Positions 23,066 to 31,072 of a DNA stretch of 64,000 nt are shown piece by piece; within the stretch, counting starts at the first letter, position 1, and each line of letters opens with the position of its first letter. A program made the position numbers and the translations under genes. Below the pieces are notes generated by a model. That model was given only the letters and a program-made list of their open reading frames with translations. It searched no databases and was not told where the DNA came from. This DNA is from Gemmiger sp. An50 (lineage in GTDB: Bacteria; Bacillota; Clostridia; Oscillospirales; Ruminococcaceae): assembly GCF_002161595.1 (NCBI RefSeq), contig NZ_NFID01000004.1, positions 1 to 64,000 on the forward strand. Direction: 5' to 3'.

Positions 23066-25150
23066 ATGAATTACGCCAACAAAGACATCCGAAACATCCT
23101 GGTAGCCGGCCACGCCGGCTGCGGCAAGACCACCCTGATCGAAGCACTGCTGTTCAGCACCGATCCTGAAATGCAGCGCGCCGGTACCGTGCAGGACGGC
23201 AACACCGTGTGCGACTTTGATCCCGAGGAGCAGAAGCGCCACGCCAGCCTGGCAGCGGCCGTTGCCCCCGTGGAGTACGACGGTGTGAAGCTGAATTTCA
23301 TCGACGCCCCCGGCCTGTTTGATTTCGAGCTGGGCATGTACGAGGGCATTCAGGCGGCAGAGAGCGTTCTGATCACTGTGTCGGCCCGTTCGGGTGTGAC
23401 CGTTGGCGCGGAAAAGGCCTTCCATCTGGCCGAAAAGCACGGCAAGAGCAAGATCGTGTTCGTGAACAAGACCGATCTGGAAAACGCCAATTACTATAAG
23501 ATTCTGGAAAACCTGAAAACCAAGTTCGGCCCCAGCATCTGCCCCTGCGTGGTGCCTGTGCGGCAGGACGACGGCACCATCCTGTATGTGAACCTGTTCA
23601 GCCAGAAGGCCTTCAAGTATGAGAGCGGCAAGCAGGTGCAGGTGGAGCTGCCCGAGATGGGCCATCGTCTGGAGGGCCTGGTCGCCGCCATGAGCGAGGC
23701 CGTGGCCGAGACCGACGACGAGCTGATGGAGAAGTTCTTCTCCGGCGAGCCCTTCACCACCGAGGAGATCGTGAATGGCCTGGCCAAGGGCTGCCGCACT
23801 GGCGCCATCACCCCCGTGTTCTGCGGCAGTGCCGTGAACCAGCAGGGTCTGGACATGCTGCTTTACAACCTGAAGGTCCTGCTGCCCAGCCCGGCGGATG
23901 CACCCGCTGTTCTGGCCGAGGATGCCGCCGGTGAGCCGGTGGAGGTCACCTGTGACGAGGCTGCCCCCCTGGCTGCCTACGTGTTCAAGACCGTGGCCGA
24001 TCCCTTTGTGGGCAAGCTGTCCTACGTGAAGGTGGCCAGCGGCACTTTGAAGAGCGACAGCGCCCTGGTGAACGCCCGCACCGGCGAGGCCGAGCGCATG
24101 GGCAAGCTGCTCTACGTGAAGGGCAAAAAGCAGACCGATACCAACGTGATCTGCGCGGGCGACATCGGCGCAGTGACCAAGCTGCCTGCCGCCCAGACCG
24201 GCGATACCCTGTGCGAGGCTGGCCGTGTGGTCAAGCTGCCCGCACCCACCTTCCCCACGCCCACCCTGTCCATGGCCATCCGCGTGGCCAAGAAGGGCGA
24301 TGAGGGCAAGATCGGCGCGGCTCTGGCCCGCCTGATGGAAGAGGACCCCACCCTGACCTACCGTGTGGATACCGAGACCGGCCAGCAGATCATCAGCGGC
24401 CTGGGCGAGCAGCATCTGGACGTGGTGGTCGCCAAGCTGAAGGCGAAATTCGGCGTGGATGTGGAGCTCACCGTGCCCAGAGTGGGCTACCGTGAGTCCG
24501 TGCGCAAGAAGTGCAAAGCCCAGGGCCGTCACAAGAAGCAGACCGGCGGCCACGGCCAGTTCGGTGACGTGTGGATCGAGTTCGAGCCCTGCGACAGCGA
24601 AGAGCTGGTCTTCGAGGAGAAGGTGTTTGGCGGCAGCGTGCCCAAGAACTACTTCCCCGCGGTGGAAAAGGGCCTGCGCCAGGCAGCCGAACACGGTGTG
24701 CTGGCGGGCTACCCGGTGGTTGGCCTGAAGGCCACCCTGCTGGACGGCAGCTACCATCCCGTGGACTCCAGCGAAATGGCCTTCATCATGGCCGCCAAGC
24801 TGGCTTATAAGGCCGCTCTGCCCGAGGCCGGTCCCATGATCCTGGAACCTGTGGGCACCCTGAAGGCCCACGTTCCCGCCGACAACACCGGCGACGTGAT
24901 GGGCGACGTGACCAAGCGCCGCGGCCGCGTTCTGGGCATGAACCCGGACGAGGACGGCCTGCAGGAGGTCGTGGCCGAGGTACCCATGGCCGAGATGCAG
25001 GACTTCACCACCTTCATGCGCCAGCTGACCCAGGGGCGTGGTCACTTCACCCTGGAGTTCGCCCGCTATGAGCCCCTGCCCTCCAACCTGGAAGGCAAGG
25101 TCATCGAGGAAGCCAAGAAGCTGCGCGGCAACACCGATGATGAGGAATAA
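23066..25150 (+). CDS. Elongation factor G-like translational GTPase (EF-G paralogue)
   Basis: The 694-residue protein keeps all five EF-G domains. The GTPase motifs are divergent: P-loop GHAGCGKTT (residues 15-23), DAPGLFDF in place of DTPGHVDF, NKTD for NKxD, and no RGITI switch I motif (KRHASLA instead). This fits the EF-G2/EF-G-like group found beside a normal fusA, whose role (translocation under special conditions, ribosome recycling, or other) differs between organisms. The canonical tuf/fusA ribosomal operon is not here, which supports a paralogue. The ATG at 23066 is preceded by AGAAGAGAGGG. Confidence 0.9.
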   Translation: MNYANKDIRNILVAGHAGCGKTTLIEALLFSTDPEMQRAGTVQDGNTVCDFDPEEQKRHASLAAAVAPVEYDGVKLNFIDAPGLFDFELGMYEGIQAAESVLITVSARSGVTVGAEKAFHLAEKHGKSKIVFVNKTDLENANYYKILENLKTKFGPSICPCVVPVRQDDGTILYVNLFSQKAFKYESGKQVQVELPEMGHRLEGLVAAMSEAVAETDDELMEKFFSGEPFTTEEIVNGLAKGCRTGAITPVFCGSAVNQQGLDMLLYNLKVLLPSPADAPAVLAEDAAGEPVEVTCDEAAPLAAYVFKTVADPFVGKLSYVKVASGTLKSDSALVNARTGEAERMGKLLYVKGKKQTDTNVICAGDIGAVTKLPAAQTGDTLCEAGRVVKLPAPTFPTPTLSMAIRVAKKGDEGKIGAALARLMEEDPTLTYRVDTETGQQIISGLGEQHLDVVVAKLKAKFGVDVELTVPRVGYRESVRKKCKAQGRHKKQTGGHGQFGDVWIEFEPCDSEELVFEEKVFGGSVPKNYFPAVEKGLRQAAEHGVLAGYPVVGLKATLLDGSYHPVDSSEMAFIMAAKLAYKAALPEAGPMILEPVGTLKAHVPADNTGDVMGDVTKRRGRVLGMNPDEDGLQEVVAEVPMAEMQDFTTFMRQLTQGRGHFTLEFARYEPLPSNLEGKVIEEAKKLRGNTDDEE

Positions 25151-25183
25151 TTCCTTTGCCCCTGACATAACAATGAATTGAAA

Positions 25184-25229
25184 ACGGGACCCGCGGAAGG
25201 GAAAAATCCCTTTCCGCGGGCCCCGTTCC
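25184..25229 (+). terminator. Terminator of the EF-G paralogue
   Basis: A long stem (about 17 bp, ACGGGACCCGCGGAAGGG with its near complement, AAAAAT loop) is followed by a weak T-stretch. Confidence 0.75.
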
Positions 25230-25285
25230 GTTTGCCAAAAAGCAGAAGGAATTTTTGGTCATTCAGCCAAAAAAAGGGGGTTCGG

Positions 25286-25314
25286 TTGACAAATCATCCA
25301 GAACTCGTTATACT
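25286..25314 (+). promoter_or_regulatory. Promoter of greA
   Basis: TTGACA (25286-25291), 17-base spacer, TATACT (25309-25314). The leader is long, about 130 bases, with no class of riboswitch that I recognise. Confidence 0.9.
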
Positions 25315-25453
25315 ATCAAAATTAAATGGAAGCAAACCGCGGCCCATTGTGATTTGTGAACAAGCATACCCCCCTTGGGCACCGCCGGTACCACAGGTCC
25401 GGCAGGGCATTTGGCGGCCGCGGCTTCCCACAGATTAAGGAGTAAACAGAACC

Positions 25454-25942
25454 ATGAGCAATGTAAAAGAAGTTGTTGTGACCGTCGCCGGCCTGAAGGC
25501 CCTGGAGGACGAGCTGGAGGAACTGAAGACCGTCCGCCGCAAGGACGTTGCGGAGAAGATCAAGGTGGCCCGTGGCTTCGGCGACCTGTCCGAGAACAGC
25601 GAGTACGACGAGGCCAAGAACGAGCAGGCCTTCATCGAGAGCCGCATCGCCCAGCTGGAGGCCATGCTGAAGAACGCCCGCGTGATCGATAACGACGAGC
25701 TGAACCTGGACACCGTTTCCGTGGGCACCCACGTGAAGATCGAGGACGAGGACGGCGAGGTTGAGGAGTACGACATCACCGGCTCCACCGAGGCGGACCC
25801 CCTGAACGGCAAGATCAGCGACGAGAGCCCCGTGGGCGCTGCCCTGATGGGCCAGAAGGTGGGCCAGACCGTGACCGTGACCCTGCCCAACGGCGGCACC
25901 ATTGATTTCAAGATTCTGGAGATCAGCCGCGCTGCCCTGTGA
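25454..25942 (+). CDS. greA: Transcription elongation factor GreA
   Basis: GreA rescues backtracked RNA polymerase by stimulating transcript cleavage through its secondary channel. The 162 residues are typical: an N-terminal antiparallel coiled coil ([16 protein letters not shown], then the tip [15 protein letters not shown] with its acidic residues) and a C-terminal FKBP-like domain ([13 protein letters not shown] to [11 protein letters not shown]). The ATG follows AAGGAGT. It has its own consensus promoter and a terminator that abuts the lysS promoter. Confidence 0.97.
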   Translation: MSNVKEVVVTVAGLKALEDELEELKTVRRKDVAEKIKVARGFGDLSENSEYDEAKNEQAFIESRIAQLEAMLKNARVIDNDELNLDTVSVGTHVKIEDEDGEVEEYDITGSTEADPLNGKISDESPVGAALMGQKVGQTVTVTLPNGGTIDFKILEISRAAL

Positions 25943-25978
25943 TCGGCGAAAATCACAAAAAAGAAGATCGTTTTTCCG

Positions 25979-26007
25979 CAAAAAGAGGTGCCACGGCGCC
26001 TCTTTTT
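25979..26007 (+). terminator. Terminator of greA
   Basis: AAAAAGAGGTGC pairs (one G-U) with GCGCCTCTTTTT, followed by more T. The -35 region of the lysS promoter overlaps this hairpin. Confidence 0.85.
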
Positions 26008-26011
26008 GTGC

Positions 26012-26080
26012 TATAATAAGGCAGTATGCCCGCCGTGTGCGGGCCAAACTATCATATCCGCGCCAACCGGCGCGTTTTTT
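26012..26080 (+). promoter_or_regulatory. lysS -10 element and leader with terminator-like hairpin
   Basis: TATAAT at 26012-26017 (no good -35) starts a leader of about 70 bases. It holds GCCCGC-CGTGT-GCGGGC and then CGCGCC-AACC-GGCGCG (26059-26074) directly followed by TTTTTT (26075-26080) and the GGAGGG ribosome binding site. The second hairpin has the form of an intrinsic terminator. No T-box sequence is present. Confidence 0.6.
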
Positions 26081-26092
26081 GGAGGGAATAGC

Positions 26093-28090
26093 ATGGAGCT
26101 GAACGAGAACAAGAACCCCAACCCCCAGCAGGATCAGGAGCTCAGCGAAAAGGCTTACAACGAGCTGGTCGCTGTGCGCCGCGACAAGCTGAAAGCCCTG
26201 CAGGAAGCGGGCAACGACCCCTTCCAAAAAACCAAATATCCGCAGGACGCTTTCGCCGCGGACATCAAAAAGGAATACGATTATCTGGCCGCTGAGGAAG
26301 AGACCGACCGCACCGTGTGCATGGCCGGCCGCATGATGAGCAAGCGCGTGATGGGCAAGGCCAGCTTTGCCGACCTGCGCGACGCTTCCGGCAACATCCA
26401 GCTGTACGTTCGTCGCGATGTGATCGGCGAGGAGGAATACGCCGGCTTCAAGAAGTTGGATATCGGCGACGTGATCGGTATCAAGGGCCAGGTGTTCCGC
26501 ACCAAGATGGGCGAGATCAGCATTCGCTGCACCGAGGTGGTGCTGCTGGCCAAGAGCCTGCTGCCCCTGCCCGAGAAGTTCCACGGCCTGAAGGACCAGG
26601 AGCTGCGCTACCGCCAGCGTTATGTGGACCTGATCATGAATCCCGAGGTGCGCCGCACCTTCGAGATCCGCTCCCGCTTCATCCGCTTCATGCGCTCCTA
26701 CCTGGATCAGCGCAACTACATGGAAGTGGAGACCCCGGTGCTGAACACCATCGCCGGCGGCGCGGCTGCCCGCCCCTTCATCACCCATCACAACACCCTG
26801 GATCTGGACATGTACATGCGAATTGCCACCGAGCTGCCCCTGAAGCGGCTGATCGTGGGCGGCATCGACCGGGTGTATGAGATCGGCCGTATCTTCCGCA
26901 ACGAGGGCATGGACCCCAAGCACAACCCCGAGTTCACCACCGTGGAGCTGTACCAGGCCTATGCCGACTTCCACGACATGATGGACATCGCCGAGGGCAT
27001 TCTGTCCGGCGCCGCCAAGGAGATCCTGGGCAGCTACCAGGTGAAGTGGCAGGGCGAGGACATCGACCTGACCCCCGGCTGGCGCCGCCTGACCATGGTG
27101 GACGCCGTGAAGGAGTACACCGGCGTGGACTTCGGTGTTATCACCGATGACGCTGAGGCTGTGGCTGCTGCCAAGGCCATCGGCGTGGAGCTGGCCGACA
27201 CCGCCGACAAGACCTGGGGCAACGCTCTGTACGCCTGCTTCGACCAGAAGGTTGAGGAGCAGCTGATCCAGCCCACCTTCATCACCATGTACCCGGTGGA
27301 GGTATCCCCGCTGACCAAGCGCAGCCCCGAAGATCCCCGCCTGACCGAGCGCTTCGAGCTGTTCATCTGCCACAGCGAGCTGGCCAACGCCTACTCCGAG
27401 CTGAACGACCCCATCGACCAGCGCGCCCGCTTCGAGAAGCAGCTGGAGCTGCGCGACCGGGGCGACGACGAGACCGAGATGATGGACGAGGACTTCCTCA
27501 CCGCTCTGGAGTACGGCATGCCTCCCACGGGCGGCATGGGCATGGGCATCGACCGCTGCGTCATGATGCTCACCGGCTCCGACACCATCCGTGAGGTCAT
27601 CCTGTTCCCCACCATGAAGCCGCTGGATGCGCCCAAGAAGCAGGAGAAGGCCGCCGTCAAGGCCCAGCCCGCTGCTGCTGTGGCTGAGCCTGCCGCTGCC
27701 GTGGCCGAGCCCATCGACTTCTCCAAGGTGGAGATCGAGCCCCTGTTCGCCGATATGGTGGACTTCGAGACCTTCTCCAAGTCCGACTTCCGCGCCGTGA
27801 AGGTGAAGGCCTGTGAGGCCGTGAAGAAGTCCAAGAAGCTGCTGAACTTCACTCTGGACGACGGTACCGGCACGGATCGCACGATTCTGAGCGGAATCCA
27901 TGCCTACTACGAGCCTGAGGAGCTGGTGGGCAAGACCCTGATTGCCATCACCAACCTGCCTCCCCGTCCCATGATGGGCATCGAATCCTGCGGCATGCTG
28001 CTCTCCGCGATTCATACCGAGGAGGGCGAAGAAAAGCTGCATCTGCTGATGGTGGACGAGCACATCCCCGCGGGTGCCAAGCTGTATTGA
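26093..28090 (+). CDS. lysS: Lysine--tRNA ligase (class II) with C-terminal EMAP/Trbp111-like tRNA-binding domain
   Basis: This cytosolic enzyme charges tRNA-Lys. Residues 50-520 are a complete class II LysRS: OB-fold anticodon domain (VCMAGRMMSKRVMGKASF), motif 2 (GRIFRNEGMDPKHNPEFTTVE) and motif 3 (GMPPTGGMGMGIDR). An Ala/Pro linker (about 520-540) leads to an extra 125-residue OB-fold like that of Trbp111 and the end of MetRS (DFSKVEIEP, AVKVKACEAVKKSKKLL, ITNLPPRPMMGIESCGMLLSA). Most LysRS proteins stop near residue 500. The start at 26093 follows GGAGGG; an ATG-initiated frame from 25988 crosses the promoter. Confidence 0.95.
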   Translation: MELNENKNPNPQQDQELSEKAYNELVAVRRDKLKALQEAGNDPFQKTKYPQDAFAADIKKEYDYLAAEEETDRTVCMAGRMMSKRVMGKASFADLRDASGNIQLYVRRDVIGEEEYAGFKKLDIGDVIGIKGQVFRTKMGEISIRCTEVVLLAKSLLPLPEKFHGLKDQELRYRQRYVDLIMNPEVRRTFEIRSRFIRFMRSYLDQRNYMEVETPVLNTIAGGAAARPFITHHNTLDLDMYMRIATELPLKRLIVGGIDRVYEIGRIFRNEGMDPKHNPEFTTVELYQAYADFHDMMDIAEGILSGAAKEILGSYQVKWQGEDIDLTPGWRRLTMVDAVKEYTGVDFGVITDDAEAVAAAKAIGVELADTADKTWGNALYACFDQKVEEQLIQPTFITMYPVEVSPLTKRSPEDPRLTERFELFICHSELANAYSELNDPIDQRARFEKQLELRDRGDDETEMMDEDFLTALEYGMPPTGGMGMGIDRCVMMLTGSDTIREVILFPTMKPLDAPKKQEKAAVKAQPAAAVAEPAAAVAEPIDFSKVEIEPLFADMVDFETFSKSDFRAVKVKACEAVKKSKKLLNFTLDDGTGTDRTILSGIHAYYEPEELVGKTLIAITNLPPRPMMGIESCGMLLSAIHTEEGEEKLHLLMVDEHIPAGAKLY

Positions 28091-28112
28091 TCCCGCCCGA
28101 CTGAACTGCCCC

Positions 28113-28153
28113 AAACGCCCTGGCTTTTCCTTGAAGAGCCGGGGCGTTTTTTT
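28113..28153 (+). terminator. Terminator of lysS, first of two
   Basis: AAACGCCCTGGCT pairs with AGCCGGGGCGTTT (one G-U) and a long T-run follows. Confidence 0.9.
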
Positions 28154-28197
28154 GCGGGCAGCGTGAAAATCCGGCTGCGGCGAAACGGGAAATGCAG

Positions 28198-28226
28198 AAG
28201 GACACCGGCTTAGCCGGTGTCCTTTT
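28198..28226 (+). terminator. Second terminator behind lysS
   Basis: AAGGACACCGGC pairs perfectly with GCCGGTGTCCTT across a TTA loop, then TT. Confidence 0.85.
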
Positions 28227-28290
28227 GTTCGTTATTCACAAGAATTGGTGTGTCTGTTTAGATAGATCTGCCGAATTTTTCTGACCGCGC

Positions 28291-28332
28291 TTGACAAAAA
28301 AATACTCTAGCTGTATAACTGTTATATAGCTA
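28291..28332 (+). promoter_or_regulatory. Promoter with overlapping 25-bp palindromic operator
   Basis: TTGACA (28291-28296), 17-base spacer and TATAAC (28314-28319) make the promoter. Arms TAGCTGTATAAC (28308-28319) and GTTATATAGCTA (28321-28332) are inverted copies with one mismatch around a central T and cover the -10 and the start site. The GntR/FCD regulator two genes on is the natural candidate to bind. Confidence 0.8.
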
Positions 28333-28373
28333 GACAGCTTGTGCGATTTTATTAAAAAGAAAGGAAGCTCAGT

Positions 28374-30191
28374 ATGGAAAAAGCGGCATACAGTAAAAAG
28401 CGGCTTCGCAAAGCCGCAATAGTGACGGCAGCCCTGTTTGTGGTAATGCTGGCGTTTAGCGTCCTGCAGTGGGGAATTGCTTCTGATTTTGGCAACATCA
28501 AAATCACCCGCGTGACCTTTGTGGGGGAGGGCGGCGCGGAGCAATCCGGCTTGATGTTCATTCCCAATGGGGTGAGCGCGCAGAACCCGGCGCCCGCTAT
28601 CATCAACTACCATGGGCGCAACAATTCCAGCTACAATATGATCAACTGGGCCATTGAGGAGGCGCGCCGAGGATATATCGTGCTGAATCCAGACCTGGCC
28701 GGTACGCTGGAGACTGCTCTGAACGAAAATAATACCACGGATAATCTGGCGGTTTCCCCGGTGGAATATCTGGAATCGCTGGATATGGTTTCCGAGATTA
28801 CGGTGACCGGTCATTCCATGGCCAATCTTTCGCTTCAGGTGATCGAGCAGCGCGATACCGAATTCAAGCCCAAGCTGAAGAACATCGTGGGCGTGGGCGG
28901 TGCGTTTTTCTACTCGGTGACCGGCAACGATTTCACCACCCAGACCAACCACTACATCATTGAGGCCACCGCTGACCTGTATGAGGATGCAGTGATGGGC
29001 GGTACGGCCAATGCCCGTGCCATGATTGCCGAGCGCAGCGGCCTGGGGGATACCATGCAGGACGATACGCTGTATGGGGACCCTGCCGCGCAGACTGCCT
29101 TCATGTATTCCGAGATCGAGGGAATGAGCCACCAGGGACTGCTGTATAACCATGAGACGATTACCGACATCCTGAACTTTGTGCAGCTGTCCAGTCCTGC
29201 GCCCAATCCCATCGATAATACCCAGATGGTGTTCTACGCATATCTGGTCTGCTCTGCAGTTGCGTTCATAGCGTTCCTGTTCTTCATTCCCTCTCTAGCC
29301 TACACGCTGACCAGTCTGCCCCTTTTTTACAGCGCGGTCAACGTTCCTCTGGTGCCCTCCCAGGGCAAATCTGGCAAAAAGTGGGCTATGCACCTGATCA
29401 CCGATCTGGCCATCCCACTGGCACTGTTTGTACCGGTGACCATGTGGGCGAAGAATTTCCCCACGGATTTCTGGTCCTCCCTGTGGGTCAATCAGATCTT
29501 CCTGTGGCTGGTGGCCTGCGCACTGGTGGGGATTGTTCTGCTCATCGTCAAGCTTTATCGCAAATCCCGCACCGAAACGATTACCGCGGCCGACTTCGGT
29601 TTTGGACTGGCCAATGAGAAGCTGTTTGTGTGGAAGAGGATTCTGTGTGCGGTGGCCATCACCCTGATTGTGGTGGGTGTCTGCTACGGCTGGCTGGATA
29701 TCGTTACCCGTACTTCGGGGCTGGACTATCAGCTCTTCTCAATGCCGGGCCAGCTGGTGCGCATGACTCCGGAACGGGTGATCTACACCCTGCGTTACAT
29801 GCTGATGTTGATTCCTGTTTACTTCATGATCGGGGTGAACGTATCCAACTCCCGCCGCCTGAAGGATACAGGCAACGAGACCCTGGACACCGTGAAGGCT
29901 GTGGCACTCAACATTCTTTTGTCTGCCGGTGTTCTCACCGCACTGGTGATTATCCAGTTTGTGGGTGTTCGCGTTCTGGGTGACGGCACCACACCGTTCC
30001 CTCAGTCCTATTGGGACTCCATCTCCTACGGCTGGACCTTCCCGTGCATGATGGGAACCGCCGCCGGGGCATCGGCATTCCTGCATCGAAAGACCGGTAA
30101 CGTCTGGGTGGGTATGCTGGTTACCTGGACCATGGTCATCGCAATGACGGTCATGCAGTGCTGCCTGGTGCCCTCTGCCAATGTGGCCTGA
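28374..30191 (+). CDS. Membrane protein with extracytoplasmic alpha/beta-hydrolase domain
   Basis: The 605-residue protein has one N-terminal membrane helix (about 14-36), then a soluble alpha/beta-hydrolase-like domain of about 250 residues: NYHGRNNSSYN after a beta strand, the nucleophile elbow TGHSMAN (Ser 148), and EGMSHQG as candidate His. The second half holds about seven membrane helices. I do not know a named family with this layout. Its base composition is less GC-rich than its neighbours. The promoter with a long palindrome implies tight control, likely by the GntR regulator downstream. Substrate unknown; a peptidase, esterase or acyltransferase are all possible. Confidence 0.65.
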   Translation: MEKAAYSKKRLRKAAIVTAALFVVMLAFSVLQWGIASDFGNIKITRVTFVGEGGAEQSGLMFIPNGVSAQNPAPAIINYHGRNNSSYNMINWAIEEARRGYIVLNPDLAGTLETALNENNTTDNLAVSPVEYLESLDMVSEITVTGHSMANLSLQVIEQRDTEFKPKLKNIVGVGGAFFYSVTGNDFTTQTNHYIIEATADLYEDAVMGGTANARAMIAERSGLGDTMQDDTLYGDPAAQTAFMYSEIEGMSHQGLLYNHETITDILNFVQLSSPAPNPIDNTQMVFYAYLVCSAVAFIAFLFFIPSLAYTLTSLPLFYSAVNVPLVPSQGKSGKKWAMHLITDLAIPLALFVPVTMWAKNFPTDFWSSLWVNQIFLWLVACALVGIVLLIVKLYRKSRTETITAADFGFGLANEKLFVWKRILCAVAITLIVVGVCYGWLDIVTRTSGLDYQLFSMPGQLVRMTPERVIYTLRYMLMLIPVYFMIGVNVSNSRRLKDTGNETLDTVKAVALNILLSAGVLTALVIIQFVGVRVLGDGTTPFPQSYWDSISYGWTFPCMMGTAAGASAFLHRKTGNVWVGMLVTWTMVIAMTVMQCCLVPSANVA

Positions 30192-30224
30192 TTCAATAGC
30201 AACACGCTGCATCGATCTGTTTTC

Positions 30225-30243
30225 TGTGTTATAATAAAACACA
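30225..30243 (+). promoter_or_regulatory. gntR -10 region inside an inverted repeat
   Basis: TATAAT (30230-30235) lies inside TGTGTT-(7 bases)-AACACA (30225-30243). No convincing -35 is visible. The repeat could serve autoregulation. Confidence 0.5.
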
Positions 30244-30268
30244 AAAAAACAGATTGTGAGGCATCATC

Positions 30269-31015
30269 GTGGAAAACAACAAGTCGACACCTGTCAAGCT
30301 GCAGCGCACCAGCGTAAGCGAACAGATCTTCGCCATCCTGAAGCAGAAGATCGCGTCCGGTGAATGGCAGGACGGGCAGAAAATCCCTTCTGAAAACGAG
30401 CTGGCTGCCCAGTTTGGCGTCAGCCGCATGAGCGCGCGCAGCGCACTGCAGCGGCTGAGCGCGCTGGGGCTTCTGGAGACCAGGCCAGGTGACGGTACCT
30501 TTGTGCGCGCGTTCAGTCTGCTGAATTACTTCCAGGAAGCCACAGACCTGATCGCCACGTCAAACAATATGGAGCAGATCCGTGAATTCCGCAACTTTTT
30601 TGAATCGGACTGCGTCCGGCTCGCCTGTGCGCGCCGCTCCAGGCAGGACATTGAGGAGCTGAAGGCGATCTGGCAGCGGATGCAGTCGGCGGCAGAGGCG
30701 GAAGACTTTGACGGCTTCTTTGAGGCGGATATGGATTTTCACGACCAGATCTGTGCCATGACCGGCAATGAACTGTTCCAGATGGTGAACAGCTGGCTGC
30801 GAAACCTGATGATGCCCCAGCTGAAATTCAATACCATGAATTTTGCCAGGATTCGCGGCTGCTCGCTGGACCGTGAAGCGCCCAATTATGTTCTTCGGGT
30901 TTTGACCGAGGAGCATCAGGACTATATTCACGCGATTGAGCAGCAGCAGCCGCAGATTGCGCTGAAAAACATGCCCCGCTATTTCGGTGATGCGGCAGGT
31001 TCCCAGGCGCAGTAA
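30269..31015 (+). CDS. GntR family transcriptional regulator, FCD (FadR-type) subfamily
   Basis: The 248-residue protein has an N-terminal winged helix (SVSEQIFAILKQKIASGEW, then IPSENELAAQFGVSRMSARSALQRL and GTFVRAF) and an all-helical FCD ligand-binding domain with the metal-binding Asp/His pattern (FEADMDFHDQICAMTGNELF). These regulators answer to small organic acids such as glycerate, lactate or gluconate. The start is GTG 30269 behind GAGG. It lies between the hydrolase gene and a glycerate kinase, so a hydroxy-acid effector is plausible. Confidence 0.92.
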   Translation: MENNKSTPVKLQRTSVSEQIFAILKQKIASGEWQDGQKIPSENELAAQFGVSRMSARSALQRLSALGLLETRPGDGTFVRAFSLLNYFQEATDLIATSNNMEQIREFRNFFESDCVRLACARRSRQDIEELKAIWQRMQSAAEAEDFDGFFEADMDFHDQICAMTGNELFQMVNSWLRNLMMPQLKFNTMNFARIRGCSLDREAPNYVLRVLTEEHQDYIHAIEQQQPQIALKNMPRYFGDAAGSQAQ

Positions 31016-31026
31016 GACATCCCCAT

Positions 31027-31056
31027 CCCCCGGCGGTTTTCGCCGGGGGCATTTTT
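31027..31056 (+). terminator. Terminator-like hairpin between gntR and glycerate kinase
   Basis: CCCCCGGCG (31027-31035) pairs with CGCCGGGGG (31041-31049), then CATTTTT. Only 17 bases separate it from the next ribosome binding site, with no room for a promoter. Confidence 0.75.
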
Positions 31057-31072
31057 GAAACAGGTGATTTTT

